Source of the DNA: Notospermus geniculatus
Lineage: Eukaryota; Nemertea; Pilidiophora; Heteronemertea; Lineidae
Direction: 5' to 3'
DNA length: 64,000 nucleotides
Assembly: GCA_002633025.1 (NCBI GenBank)
Contig: NMRB01001274.1
Span: forward strand, 16,112 to 80,111
This document shows positions 23,201 to 33,039 of this stretch, in pieces. The position numbers and the translations under genes were made by a program. Below the pieces are notes generated by a model. It saw nothing but the letters and a program-made list of their open reading frames with translations. It searched no databases and was not told where the DNA came from. How positions within the stretch are numbered: the stretch's first letter is position 1; each line of letters opens with the position of its first letter.

Positions 23201-26200
23201 TTTTATGATCGCTGACCCCAACCGTCATGCACATGGCTTATGTCATGTGTTAATTGGTCCTGTTTGGTACACACACACTGCTGACTCGCCTTTGTTTGAT
23301 AATCAGACCACTAATTAGGTTGCGGTTGGTCGTGTTACCGAGGTGCTAATTGCCACTTGGGACAGCCAAAGCTGTGGTCGCGGTCTGGATAGCGGGGTGG
23401 TCGCGTTGGTGAAACTCTCCAAAGGGAAATAAAGAGAAAAACAATCGGGACAATTGAAAACTGGTCGTCTTTCCGGGGTGGTCGCGTTATAGGGGTGGTC
23501 GTCGACCGGGGTTCCACTGTACTTACTTTACGATATCAACATGAAACCGAACTTTCAGGAGATCTTTTGGTTGATCGCATGAGGAAACCGGCGTCCCGAC
23601 CTTATCACACTTATCGTTGTTAGCTGCGCAGATGAGGCCGAGGGGCCCGGTGCTGCCTGCTATCACGAGCGTAACGGTTTCTGTCCCGATTAGTTTGGTG
23701 TTGGTTCGTTTGAGAAGGTCACACGGAGAGGTCGCGTTGAAGCCTGCCTCCACGTAGACACGGACACCTGGCGGTTTTTTTATTGCTGCAGAACAGAAGA
23801 TATGAAATATCGACATCTTGGATTTGTATCTGATTTTTCCATCAGGGCCGAAGCCATAGCGCCCTGGTAAGAAATGTACTCACGTAAATATGGAAATGTA
23901 CTCACGTAAACATGGATGGAGGTCTGGTTCTGGCAGCCATTTGTTGGATCTGCACTCAAATAATTCAATGAAGACATATCTCGGGTGATAAACATAACCA
24001 CTGTCGCACTTGAAGCTGCACAACTGCTTGTTTTGTGGAGTTCTCGAACAGTTGACTGTGCTGTGGTCCGGCGGTGTAATCGTCTTACAAGTTACTTAAA
24101 AATAAAAGTGACAACGGATTTGTATTTTATCTTAGGTCAGAAAAGTAACACTAGGTCACCCGAGTAGGCCTATCATCCGTCTTCAACGCGATGTGTCGTT
24201 CCTTGATGACGTCATGAGGTAACGGGTTTTTATTGGTCAAATGGGTGAACGCGATCCGATGTCATTGGCTCGGGAAACAAGTGGTCATGAATATACTTAC
24301 TTAATTTTTCACAAGTTTTATTGTCGCTTTTCATGATATGTTTCTCTGGGCATGCGCACTCGAACGCCTTATTTGGTCCAGGTAGGCAAATGTGACTGCA
24401 AGGGTGAACGCTGGCGGTGCAACCATTTGAACCTAGATCGGTCAAGTATTGGTAAGAAATTAACAAAATGTAATATAGGCCTACCTATGGCGAGACTCCC
24501 GCGTGTCCCAAAAATTGTCACCAACATGCCTCTCCTACACTGTTGTAAAAAATGGAATAGTCCCCGCGGGTAAATTTTACCAATGCCATCGGCAATTTCG
24601 ATTTTACCACAGAAAAGGGTAATATTTGCTCAAAAGCGCCGGTCAATATTACCTATCCGTGGGTATTCTCAGGCACCTTCCTTACTATAGGGGGTAATGT
24701 TTACCTGGAACCGTGGGTAAAACTGGGGACAAGCTTACTACCAATTTACCTACGGGAATATAGGTAGTAAGCTTGTCCCCAGTTTTACCCACGGTTCCAG
24801 GTAAACATTACCTCCAATAACAAGGAAGGCGCCTGAGAATACCCACGGATAGGTAATATTGACCGGCGCTTTTGAGCAAATATTACCCATTGGTAAAATT
24901 TACCCGCGGGGACTATTTCATTTTTTACAGTGTAGGGTTTGTATTTCTTTAAAAATAAACCCAGTCGTTGTTTAATTTATTCTGGTAGTTGGCTCGTTCT
25001 CAGACAGCTGCCGTGTCGCCCGTCGTCCTCATCGCCCTGAACAGCGGTGGCACGTTTCTCAATCGCTTTGAAGAGAAACATGCTTGCCTGACTATGTACT
25101 TCAAAGGATCAGACCTGTGGCCTGTTTCATCTTATGGTAAAAACTATCTTTCATTTCCTATATCGAGAGTAAAATCTAATTCCTACCTCGAGTGGCTGTG
25201 GTACTGTAAAAGGCTATGCCTCGATTGCTGACATGAATAGACTGTGGCGTGCTGACGACTTCTGACTTCAGCGAACTCGCATTGATTTTCATTACACCTC
25301 TTGAGAATGTAATCCCATACAGGATACCATCGCCGGCTGTCATCAGCGTCCTTAGACTGCTAGCATCAAAATTCAGCTTAACTGCGTTTATTCCAGTGTA
25401 AGGTACCTTGTGCAGATTTGTCGTGTCGCTTATGTAGTAGATGGCTTTCTCTAAATATGAGATAAGCATATCTTTAAAGTATGAACATATCATGCCCTTA
25501 ATTCAACAAATTTTGTAGGTTATTTCTTAGCACCATTTGAAATTTCGAAGATGTTCTGGAACGCGTCTGGTCGAAATGAGAAGTCGTCGCTGTTACTGAA
25601 ATGACAATCATGTGTGTCAGCATGTCTTTTACAAAAGCGCTTCAACAAAGATTTCAACAGAAGAAAGAGATTATGGGCCGTATTCTAGAAGCTTTGTTAA
25701 CTCTAAGGGCCGTATGCACCAAACGAAGATTATCTTGAACTCAGGTTGAGCCACAACTTTTCCATTGTCACATCATGCCCTGGCAAACCTGAACAATTGC
25801 AAAGTTGTGGCTCAACCTGAGTTCAAGATAATCTCACTTAGGGCCGTATGCACCAGGTTGAGCGACAACTTTTCAATTGTTCAGGTTTGCCAGGGCATGA
25901 TGTGACAATGGAAAAGTTGTGGTTCAACCTGAGTTCAAGATAATCTTCGTTTGGTGCATACGGCCCTAAGGTTTATCTTAGCTATTGTTTGCAGGGCAGA
26001 ATACAAAAGCTTAAAGTGGACCTTAGTTAAGGATGCTTCTAGAATACGGGCCTATTTCTTTGGGTTTTCCATTAAAAATACATACCCATGCGGCCCACTG
26101 TAAAGCTTCTCAAACTTGAAGCGCTTACTACCTTAACGATATTCTTGCCTGTGATGTCACAGCGATAAATAGACGAAGACAGCCAGAATATGTACCTGTT

Positions 26201-28058
26201 GGACAAAATTGGTAAAATGAGATGTCCTGGTCCACATACATAGTATCTGTCTACGGTGATCGATCAACCGTGTTCATGTCCTGTTGGTCTTGACCAAAGC
26301 GACACCGTTTTTGCATTCATACCGCCAGAGACAGGGGGACACCATCAGAAAAGGGAGACAAGGCGAGGGAAAGGGAGCTCTGCCTTTCACAAGAAAATAC
26401 CGCTAAACACACGGAAATTCCACCCGGTGCAACGTTTTTGAATGTTCCCCATCTGTGAGTGTTTCCCTACTATTTTCTGACGGAAAAAGCTGCGACTGCA
26501 CAATAGGGGAAACGTGTCGATCTATCTTAATCTGCCAGCGTTTCCCAAACAATAAGGGGAGACACTGACCTACGGCAACACTGGCAGATGTCACAGTTGT
26601 AAAATTATTTATCGCTAAGGTGTTGGAGGACTTACCCTTCCGCCGGGTCCGTATCAATCTGGCTAACACCACCAGTAACATCAACTAATGGCTTCATGAA
26701 TTTGCCATCCATTGTCATGGCGTAGATAGGGCCATTACCGGTGCCCTTTGCGTAATAGATCAACCGTGTGACGTCATCGATGGTAAACGGTAGAGAGTCC
26801 TTTGCTGAAAGGTACAGGATACACAGATCGGGGCTTATTACGAAGAGATACCAGCGACAATTTGTGGGATCCATGACCTTATGACAAGAACCATATATCG
26901 TTCCATCAACATTTCTGTACCACACAACCTCATCCTCCCCCCCCAATTGTCGATGGCGCTAGTAGTCTGGCTCGCACCGAAGGAGTTTTACCTACAATCA
27001 GCATCATATTAAGACACTGTTCTACCATTTTGTGGCAAGAGTTCTGACGGTTTGTTACTCCTATGTTGCCCAATCGGCCCGATAGGTAAAGGACTAAAGT
27101 GAACGAACGAAAACGTAAGGATACGTTCACCATTGTAACCGGTTATGTGATTGGTGAGGAGTAAACGTATTGATATGTGGCGCCACTGGTTAGGTCCACT
27201 TTGCTTACGTCCTGTCTGTGATTGGTTCATCAGCAATGTGTGTAACACGCCCACTGACAGCTGAATTCAGTTGTATGATATGACTAATCACCTTGACATG
27301 CTTGAGGCGAGCGCCACTGGTAGCGAGCGTCACGGGTAGCTGAGGTCAGGCGGCAACTCGCAGAACGATTATAATTANNNNNNNNNNNNNNNNNNNNNNN
27401 NNNNNNNNNNNNNNNNNNNNNNNNNNNNNNNNNNNNNNNNNNNNNNNNNNNNNNNNNNNNNNNNNNNNNNNNNNNNNNNNNNNNNNNNNNNNNNNNNNNN
27501 NNNNNNNNNNNNNNNNNNNNNNNNNNNNNNNNNNNNNNNNNNNNNNNNNNNNNNNNNNNNNNNNNNNNNNNNNNNNNNNNNNNNNNNNNNNNNNNNNNNN
27601 NNNNNNNNNNNNNNNNNNNNNNNNNNNNNNNNNNNNGCCAGTCAAGGTGTCTGAATAGAGAATCAAACGGCGACATCTTGAATCTATTACAGTACTCACA
27701 TGGGGAATTTATTGCGTAAGACTGTTTGCAAAACTGCTGTGGCTTTGCTGCCTTCGAATAGCATTTAGAACACGGTCAACTACAAATCTAGGTTTACCTA
27801 TGGATTGTAATCCGCTAAAATACGGAGTTGTAATTTTTGAGATTGTGAAGTTTTTGCCACGAAATTGTTTTTAGTGTTATTTCTGACTAATTCACTAACA
27901 TAGCACGAAGAGTAAAAAAAAACAAAAACAAAAAAACTCGTGTAAAACGAAATTTGATCCGTTCACTTTAGCAACTTACCTTTAGCTACAAGCAGGCAAT
28001 GTCCAAGAATAGCAAAGACAGTCACAAGATGACGAGAAAGGCCGGAAGTGTGAACCAT
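13724..28058 (-). CDS. Multidomain type I membrane receptor: propeller-like, EGF, sushi, novel domain, 4 ephrin-receptor-like repeats, TM, signalling tail
   Basis: Sixteen exons read on the minus strand: 28058-27980, 26804-26636, 26195-26086, 25450-25187, 24432-24301, 24094-23906, 23785-23527, 22674-22487, 22062-21901, 21119-20958, 18933-18772, 18337-18179, 17011-16979, 15176-15144, 14761-14683 and 14255-13724. All join in frame (904 codons with stop). Exon 1 is a signal peptide (VTVFAILGHCLLVA). Exons 2-4 resemble LDLR-type YWTD propeller strands (TRLIYYAKG, GYIFWLSSSIYRCD, KAIYYISDTTNLHKV). Exon 5 is EGF-like (HPCSHICLPGP...CACPEK). Exon 6 is a sushi domain with four Cys and a Trp. Exons 7-8 are unrecognised. 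Exons 9-12 each encode one ephrin-receptor-like (GCC2/GCC3) repeat. Exons 13-14 are Pro/Thr linkers, exon 15 a TM helix, and exon 16 the cytoplasmic tail. It is likely a surface receptor; ligand unknown. Similar modules occur in SVEP1 and SCUBE, but not this order. Confidence 0.85.
14971..16138. repeat. Tandem duplication copy 1 (contains Pro/Thr linker exon 14)
   Basis: This stretch and 16790-17899 are the same sequence with a few percent divergence and small indels. They share, for example, GGTTGTGTAGACCTGGGTGC near the left and GGCTACTAACAGTACTGCC at the right end. Each copy carries one 33-nt linker exon with its own acceptor and donor. The copies also contain a cluster of short CGATAT/GCATATCG palindromic repeats (15660-15990). 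Confidence 0.8.
16139..16444 (+). pseudogene. Reverse-transcriptase retroelement fragment (LINE/Penelope-like), cut by gap
   Basis: An open frame from about 16139 to the N gap ends KIPLVLTYHPGLPDISAI followed by RRFLPILHLNPAMKECCPDP. The PLVLTYHPGLP...R-x-x-P-x-L-x-x-x motif is typical of the segment after the reverse transcriptase core in non-LTR/Penelope-type retroelements. The upstream part is hydrophilic linker. It is inserted exactly where the two tandem copies diverge (after CTATACAACA). The remainder would be in or after the unsequenced gap. It lies in an intron of the receptor gene. Confidence 0.65.
16445..16761. other. Assembly gap (317 N)
   Basis: Unsequenced stretch inside intron 13 of the receptor gene, following a retroelement fragment. 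The repeat content probably caused the gap. Confidence 0.95.
16790..17899. repeat. Tandem duplication copy 2 (contains Pro/Thr linker exon 13)
   Basis: Second copy of the 1.1-kb unit described at 14971-16138, offset by about 1.8 kb. Its linker exon (17011-16979) is intact, in phase 1-1, and encodes ETTTPKPPSS like the other copy. Confidence 0.8.
19690..19855. repeat. Interspersed repeat, second copy at 54945-55110
   Basis: Both copies share CTGTATTCCTTCCC, GACAATGTTGTTAAACTACC and TTATCAACCTCG...CCATGTAGAGT in the same order. Adjacent pieces of the same element (GCGCC...CTGTCGACA, AAAGTGGCAAT) are at 20440-20560 and 55090-55200. There is no coding content. The 17.9-20.9 kb stretch otherwise holds only receptor exons 11 and 12. 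Confidence 0.6.
20788..20941. mobile_element. Rep-B hairpin MITE, full copy
   Basis: Near-perfect inverted arms with ATCAAACGATAAACGTTAAC at left and its inverse at right, flanked by AATAGGGAGTT and AACTCCCTATTA. It ends 17 bp from receptor exon 10 (20958), within its downstream intron. Confidence 0.75.
21345..21800. repeat. Interspersed repeat interrupted by a Rep-C MITE
   Basis: Same repeat as 12838-13135, but a Rep-C element (about 21499-21665, GGAGCAGTCAGCCGCGC...CTGACAGCTC) sits between ACATTTTGTACA and CCAATTAGAAAGTGTG. The uninterrupted copy at 13.0 kb serves as the empty site. Confidence 0.65.
22900..23519. mobile_element. 620-bp mariner/pogo-like non-autonomous transposon
   Basis: Terminal inverted repeats CAGTGGAACCCCGGTAACAC and its inverse (CCGGGGTTCCACTG at the right), flanked on both sides by TA. 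CAGTGGAACC ends with a TA target duplication are characteristic of mariner/pogo-type elements. Internal copies of GTGGTCGC recur. No transposase ORF is visible. The right-hand TA lies inside the splice donor of receptor exon 7. Confidence 0.8.
23836..23881 (-). mobile_element. SINE 3' fragment
   Basis: CATCAGGGCCGAAGCCATAG followed by CGCCCTGGTAAG, the reverse complement of the 3' part of the SINE at 59850-60105. Confidence 0.5.
24536..24936. mobile_element. 400-bp near-perfect palindrome (foldback element)
   Basis: The left half, from CTACACTGTTGTAAAAAATG through TCCCCGCGGGTAAA, is repeated in inverse orientation ending CATTTTTTACAGTGTAG. The two arms of about 185 bp differ by only a few bases and meet near 24740, around CAATTTACCTACGGGAATA. 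No ORF is present. It sits in intron 4 of the receptor gene, between the propeller and EGF exons. As RNA it would form a long hairpin. Confidence 0.8.
25676..26052. mobile_element. Nested foldback elements
   Basis: An outer pair of inverted ends (GGGCCGTATTCTAGAAGC / GCTTCTAGAATACGGGCC) encloses a second inverted family beginning GGCCGTATGCACCAAACG. Inner arms share CAGGTTGAGCCACAACTTTTC and CCTGGCAAACCTGAACAATT. Related sequence to the outer element occurs at about 53625-53742. Confidence 0.65.
27378..27636. other. Assembly gap (259 N)
   Basis: Gap in intron 1 of the multidomain receptor. The splice phases of exon 1 and exon 2 match without needing an exon here. Confidence 0.95.
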
Positions 28059-28619
28059 GTCGCTGCGGGAGTAACTGAGGTTACAACAGGGAGGAGGGAA
28101 CACAAAGCTTTGGAGAGAACAAATTAGGACTTCCCCTTCGTCTAGTTTTGTAGCCGGGAGGTATCCAGTTTACTGGCTGATATTGTGAGCCCAGTGCTGT
28201 GACGATCACCGAACGAGTGACTTACGGTTCACCTGCTCCTCAAGCCACAGAACGAAAATGATGATCCCATGCCTAGCGTAGGGGGCCTACTGCCTTTCGA
28301 TATTTCCTTCCTGCTTGACAGGCAAGAGGTACGGTACATGTATTCCTGATCGAGTGTATTAAGACGTGGAACAAGGAAGTACGTCTAGCAGGACACTCCG
28401 TAGGCCTATCACAGGCCTACACTTTTGTATCATTGCTGTCGCCAAAATAACATGATTGTACAGCAGAAAGGATATCACTAAAAACTATGAATTGTTCGTG
28501 TCCTATTTTTCATTTTTATTTAAACTGGAATTTTGCCCCGTTAGGATATTTGACGTACACAAATTTATATTACTTCACCTTGTTCAAGGGTGTAATCTAT
28601 GAACCGTTGTAGATGTGAA
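28059..28619. promoter_or_regulatory. Presumed 5' flank of the multidomain receptor gene
   Basis: The start codon of the minus-strand receptor is at 28058-28056, so its 5' UTR and promoter must lie here unless a non-coding first exon is farther away. I see no convincing TATA box or other core element, and nothing coding. Confidence 0.3.
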
Positions 28620-29012
28620 TTAGTCCACCTTTGCAAGTATAGTCCGACTGTAAGCATTTTTGCAGGTGTACTTAGTCCACCTTCGCAGGTGTAATCCTTC
28701 AATCTTGGCAGATGGGGTTAGCCATTTGCGGGTGCAGTCCGTCAGTCTTTTAAGGTGTAGTCCACTTTCGCAGGTGTCGTCCGTCAGTCTTTGTGTACTG
28801 AGTCCACTTTTGCAGGTGCAGTCCATCAGTCTTTGTAGGTGTACTAAGTCCACTTTTGCAGGTGTAGTCCGTCAGTCTTTGTAGGTGTACTAAGTCCACT
28901 TTTGCAGGTGTAGTCCTTTAGTATTTGTAGGTGTACTGAGTCCACTTTTGCAGGTGTAGTCGTTTAGTATTTGTAGGTGTACTAAGTCCACTTTTGCAGG
29001 TGTAGTCGATCA
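28620..29012. repeat. Minisatellite, about 47-bp unit
   Basis: Repeats of TAGTCCACTTTTGCAGGTGT and GTCAGTCTTTGTAGGTGTAC alternate about eight times, most regularly from 28800 to 29012. Open frames through it are an effect of the repeat. It lies in the intergenic interval upstream of the minus-strand receptor. Confidence 0.8.
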
Positions 29013-29683
29013 GGCATGAACCAAAGGCTCGTTTCAAAAGCTGGAGTATCGGAATGCCCGTAGAGGCGACGTCCTCTTTGCGATTCATGTTCCTAGCATG
29101 AATCAAACTTTATCGTCAATAGGCCTACCACGCGTGTGAATTGTTTGTCATCCCCAAATTCTTTCAAACAGGATGGCATTTATGATAAAAATAAATAATT
29201 TTGGTGTTCAGTGAAGTGGGAAGTGGGGCACACACTCTTTGATAGTTTTCATTGCTGACGGGTAGGCCTATTGTCAATCACTAAAGCCACTTTCATGGGA
29301 TCGCTGGCCAGCTACCCTTTAGCTCACTCCTTCTTCTTGTTACCTTCTGCTAGGGGAGTGGTGACGACATGAACACGTCGAGTTTCCAAACAAGTTTTTT
29401 TGCCATAACCAACTTTGGATTAAGAAATAAAGCATTGCTAAGGGCCGATGTACTTTCGTCAGGAAGTAGTGTCCGATATACCTTTAAGGAATATCAAGAC
29501 ATGCTTATACCACTAGCAAGGTAAAGCTGTTATTGCCCAGGTCATCTTATTGTGTTCCTTGCATGCTATTGAATTTTATGGGACATTTACAATAATAAAT
29601 GGTCACAGTCATGACAGTTCATGCGAGTTGAACCGTAGGCCATTAGCTTACCCTCCCGGCTGCACGTTTAACTGCTTTGAACT
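29013..29683. other. Intergenic, no gene recognised
   Basis: No exon, RNA or clear repeat was recognised beyond scattered AGGCCTA words. Confidence 0.35.
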
Positions 29684-29869
29684 GTGAGAACTAGCAGGCC
29701 TACTTTAGCCAACGTTGGCTGGTGGTTCAAGGTTCGGCGCCGACGAAGCTGGTTGGAAGAACCTACCACAAGTTCCACCCATCATAGAAGGTCTATCCAC
29801 CATCAAGAGCACACTCTGCAACTCTCGTTGGATCTCGTGGTTTCACACGTGATGGCTGGAGAAATGAAG

Positions 29870-29986
29870 CGCGTCGGACTCAGGAGTGACTTCTACAAAT
29901 TCCCATTCTTCCACGCCGTCCTTACTCCGTGGATTGAACTGCCCATCATGAGTCTATTTCTTGTCTTCTGCCGGCAGAAGGATCAG
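29870..29986 (+). CDS. Possible exon upstream of plakin-like exon (low confidence)
   Basis: An open frame ends FCRQKDQ before a canonical donor (CAG/GTGAGG at 29987), in phase 0, which matches the phase 0 acceptor of the plakin-like exon at 30599. The encoded sequence resembles no domain I know, and the 5' boundary is uncertain. It may be chance. Confidence 0.25.
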
Positions 29987-30135
29987 GTGAGGGTTACCAT
30001 TTCCTTCTCAAGTTTCTGTATGCGAAATTTGGGGTAAGGCCCACTTAGCAACAGTAAAATTGATTTTTTTTTCATTTTTGTATTTACTGAGTCAATTAAA
30101 GTGAATGGGGAATTCTTGTGAGGTTACTATCGTAT

Positions 30136-30183
30136 TAGATTTTTTCATCAGGGCCGAAGCCATAGCATTATTGGCCCTGGTAA
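30136..30183 (-). mobile_element. SINE 3' fragment
   Basis: TCAGGGCCGAAGCCATAGCA then TTATTGGCCCTGGTAAG is the inverse of the 3' segment of the SINE at 59850-60105. Confidence 0.5.
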
Positions 30184-30539
30184 GTACGGAAGAGGTCATC
30201 TCAAACTACTTATGTTCCCATCCTCCCACAGCAGGGGTTTTTACCTCGCTCCTCATCATCCGCTCACACAAACCCCTGCTGAAATAGAACAGCCAGTGAA
30301 TCTGGTGCGGCTGTTCCATACTCCATTTGCACTCCCTGTAGTAAAGGACAACTGGAGAATTGCGAATTTCATGGTTTTGCATGTGTGGCACCCTGCTGTA
30401 TATTGTAGGAGGATATACTCTACAAAACGTCACCAACATTATCCCAATCAGGAGGAAATAATCTAGATTATTTCCTCCTGTCCCAATGGAGATTCGGAAG
30501 AGCAGCGGAGACGATGTTGAAATTTCTTCCAAATTTCTG

Positions 30540-31770
30540 AGCTAGCATTGGTTTGTTCTCCATACTGCTGGCTACTCGTCCATCTCATTTTCTTGCAGGA
30601 GGAAACCCACGCATGGGAGGAAACCGAATACCACAGCTCGAGGGAGTCGGTCCGAAAATTTATCATATCGGGTGTGGCGGACCCCAGGGAAGAAACGCCG
30701 GATTTCATGAGTCTCCACGAGGCAGTAGCCAGGGGTATCATCAATGAAAGGAGAGGACTTTATATCAACCCTGCAACAAGGGTCTCCATGCCTATACCCG
30801 AGGCAATGAACAAGGGATTTATCAAGGTGGATTTTACATACTGATACTAAGGGCTTTGTTTGTGCATAAAATGTTGCTACACTGATTTTCATCGGTTTCG
30901 GGTGTTGTGTGCTTCTTTTTCGTCCTGAGAGGAATCGTAAGTCGGAACTTTCGGAATCGACCAACTTCTGATGACTGCTGTTGCTGGTCCCAACAGATCC
31001 GGATCTCGACTGCGACTGTCCCATAACGACGGAACAGCCAGTGTTTCCGCAGGGGGGGGGGCGAGGGGGGATGATCCCCTCCTAAAAAATTTCAAGGAGG
31101 GGATATCCCCCCTCAAGTTTGCAGACTAACCTTTTTCAAATATCACTACATTTATTTTCACTTCAGTAGTGTTTTTCTTTAATTCGTTACATTTCAAATG
31201 CAATTTTCATGCAGAAGGAAGACTAATTTTGCATTTTGGGGTGTAAAAAATGACTCTGGAGGCCATTTTTAACAAAAAAACCCAAAAAATGAAAAATAAA
31301 AAAAAAATTTTGTTTGAATTTTTTTCTCCCCCTTCCTTGACAATCCTGGCGGAATCCCTGTCAGCGGTTGCTATTTTAAGTAGAATTTCTTGACAGATAG
31401 ATCAAGTTCTTTCGAAATCTCCCTCAATCTGTTCACATGTTAGTTTTGCATTTACTCCCGCCACTATCAGACGATTTCGACTCGTGTTGCCCGCCCTATG
31501 GCTCATTATATTCGCAGCAACGAAAAGAAACGAAATCTGAAGGGAGTACTCATTATTTGTGAACTCAAAAGGGGCTGTCAGTGAGTTGACCAATAGGTGC
31601 CACTATACAGCCCAAATAAATGCATAACGGACCCGTTCATGCTTCATTGAGTACCAATAAAGATAACTTTCTTTTGTATTGGTCCGCTAGAACTGTGCTG
31701 CCATCTTTTGGCAATACGCGCGGCTGACTGCTCCTATTAGATTGTGATGCCTGCATCAAAGGTAGTAAGC
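30540..31770. repeat. Segmental duplication copy 1 (with plakin-like exon)
   Basis: Near-identical to 35930-37170 over about 1.2 kb, including the exon, a run of G residues at about 31053, the purine-rich GGAGGGGATATCCCCCC hairpin and a Rep-C element (31572-31741). Homology resumes after 31850, interrupted by a transposon present only here. Confidence 0.8.
30599..30844 (+). CDS. Plakin-repeat-like terminal exon, copy 1
   Basis: An 82-codon frame follows a strong acceptor (CATTTTCTTGCAG) and ends with TGA. It begins EETHAWEETEYHS and contains SVRKFIISGVADP, FMSLHEAVARGIINERRGLY and INPATRVSMPIPEAMNKGFI. The sequence SLHEAV-x-RGII...G-x-Y-INP-T-x-x-x-x-PI-EA-x-x-KGFI has the layout of plakin/spectraplakin repeats (intermediate-filament or cytolinker modules). 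As a phase 0 acceptor exon it needs upstream exons, which I cannot identify with certainty. The whole exon and its flanks are duplicated at 35995-36240. Confidence 0.55.
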   Translation, partial: EETHAWEETEYHSSRESVRKFIISGVADPREETPDFMSLHEAVARGIINERRGLYINPATRVSMPIPEAMNKGFIKVDFTY

Positions 31771-31884
31771 ATCACCCGGATGTGTATCACCAACCATCCC
31801 TTGGATCTGTTCTTTCACCAACCGAAACCTGCCTAGACGTTTATGACGAATCTCGTCTCCTGTCTACCCAAATACATGAACGTA

Positions 31885-32340
31885 CAGTGGTGTGAATTAA
31901 TATTCGAACAGGGGGAGTTCAGCAAAATTTGTCACTTCGGTATTCCAATATCTATATCAAAAGTATTTGAAGTCAGTCCTAGATATGCACTCCTCTAGTC
32001 TGATATGTAACATCAAACTTGAATCACAGGTGTATGAATATCAACTTCTGTTTCCAAACGCTGTCAGGTAATACCCCCATTCAACATGTTGTTGCAAGGG
32101 GGAAAAATTCCACAAAAATATCCAGACAAAATGGTGATAACAGCAAATCTCAAGAAATGTCAAATTTCGATATTTTCGCCATTCTCGTGATATGCAGTAT
32201 CTGAATTCAGCGAAAACATATCAGACGAGAGGAGTGCATTCTAGGACTGACTTCAAATACTTTTGATATAGATATTGGATACAGTTTGCCTTTAATGAAA
32301 AGCTGAATTCCCTCTGTTCGAATATTAATTCACACCACTG
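31885..32340. mobile_element. 456-bp Tc1/mariner-like MITE with proven empty site
   Basis: Inverted ends CAGTGGTGTGAATTAATATT and its inverse, with TA on both sides. The arms extend inward with shared TATCAAAAGTATTTGAAGTC and its inverse. The duplicated segment at 37190-37215 has one TA in place of the whole element (CGTACGTCATTGAG), confirming the boundaries and a TA target duplication. No ORF of note. Confidence 0.85.
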
Positions 32341-32409
32341 TACGTCATTGAGAATTTGGATGTTGTGTACGGAAATTCCAGAAAAGTGTTACATGTACTT
32401 GTGTATTAA

Positions 32410-32543
32410 TATAGAGTTTTCGCGAAGCCCCCGAAAGGCCAACGCGAACGTCTATCCTTTTGTTCGGTGCTCTCTTCGTGGCATCGAACAATGGGTTTGG
32501 CGTTCGCGTTTGCGTTTCGAGGGCTTTGCGAAAACTCCCTAAT
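32410..32543. mobile_element. Rep-A hairpin MITE, full copy
   Basis: Ends GAGTTTTCGCGAAGCCCCC and GGGCTTTGCGAAAACTCC. The duplicated locus at 37272-37320 keeps only the left part, cut at TCTATCCT. Confidence 0.7.
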
Positions 32544-33039
32544 ATCCATTTTACTGGCTTCGTGCATTCACTCGTCAGGACAAGGAAAACCTTTGCAGTT
32601 GATCTCAACACCTGCATGTTCACGTGCGACATTTCACGACGGGGAAATCCAGAAATCCTGCGTCACTTTCCGTTTCTCCGACCGATATAATTCTTTTATT
32701 CTGCACTATACCCAAAACAACTCATCCGCGACGGCGACGTCATCATCGTACATGTACATCCGAGGAATTCCCGAGGTCTAAGTTTGTGTTTATCAATTCC
32801 CCGATAGCATCACATGTTGATAAACAGGGGTAAACGACTCTAAGTGGCTCGGCATGTAGACTATCAGACTATCATTAGGAATACTGGGCAAGAAGTTCCA
32901 TCGACGGCAGGGGCAGAGAAGGGCGGAACAACAGATCCGCTCTCCTTGGTCTCACTGCCGCAGAATTCGTTTTTGGGAGTAGTCCAGCCGGGCCGTATGT
33001 TTCTGTATGGCGCTAAAATTCAGTAAAGCCAGTCGCGAT

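Noticed and set aside
25510-25602. Possible extra receptor exon after TTTCAG
   Set aside because: Exon 3 and exon 4 already join in phase. This stretch lacks a fitting donor and family similarity.
26805-26957. Longer version of receptor exon 2 starting near 26957
   Set aside because: Frame is open, but the phase from exon 1 does not fit. The acceptor at TACCTTTCAG (26804) fits both phase and consensus.
28620-28884. Repetitive open frames over the 28.6-kb array
   Set aside because: Artefacts of the 47-bp minisatellite unit lacking stops.
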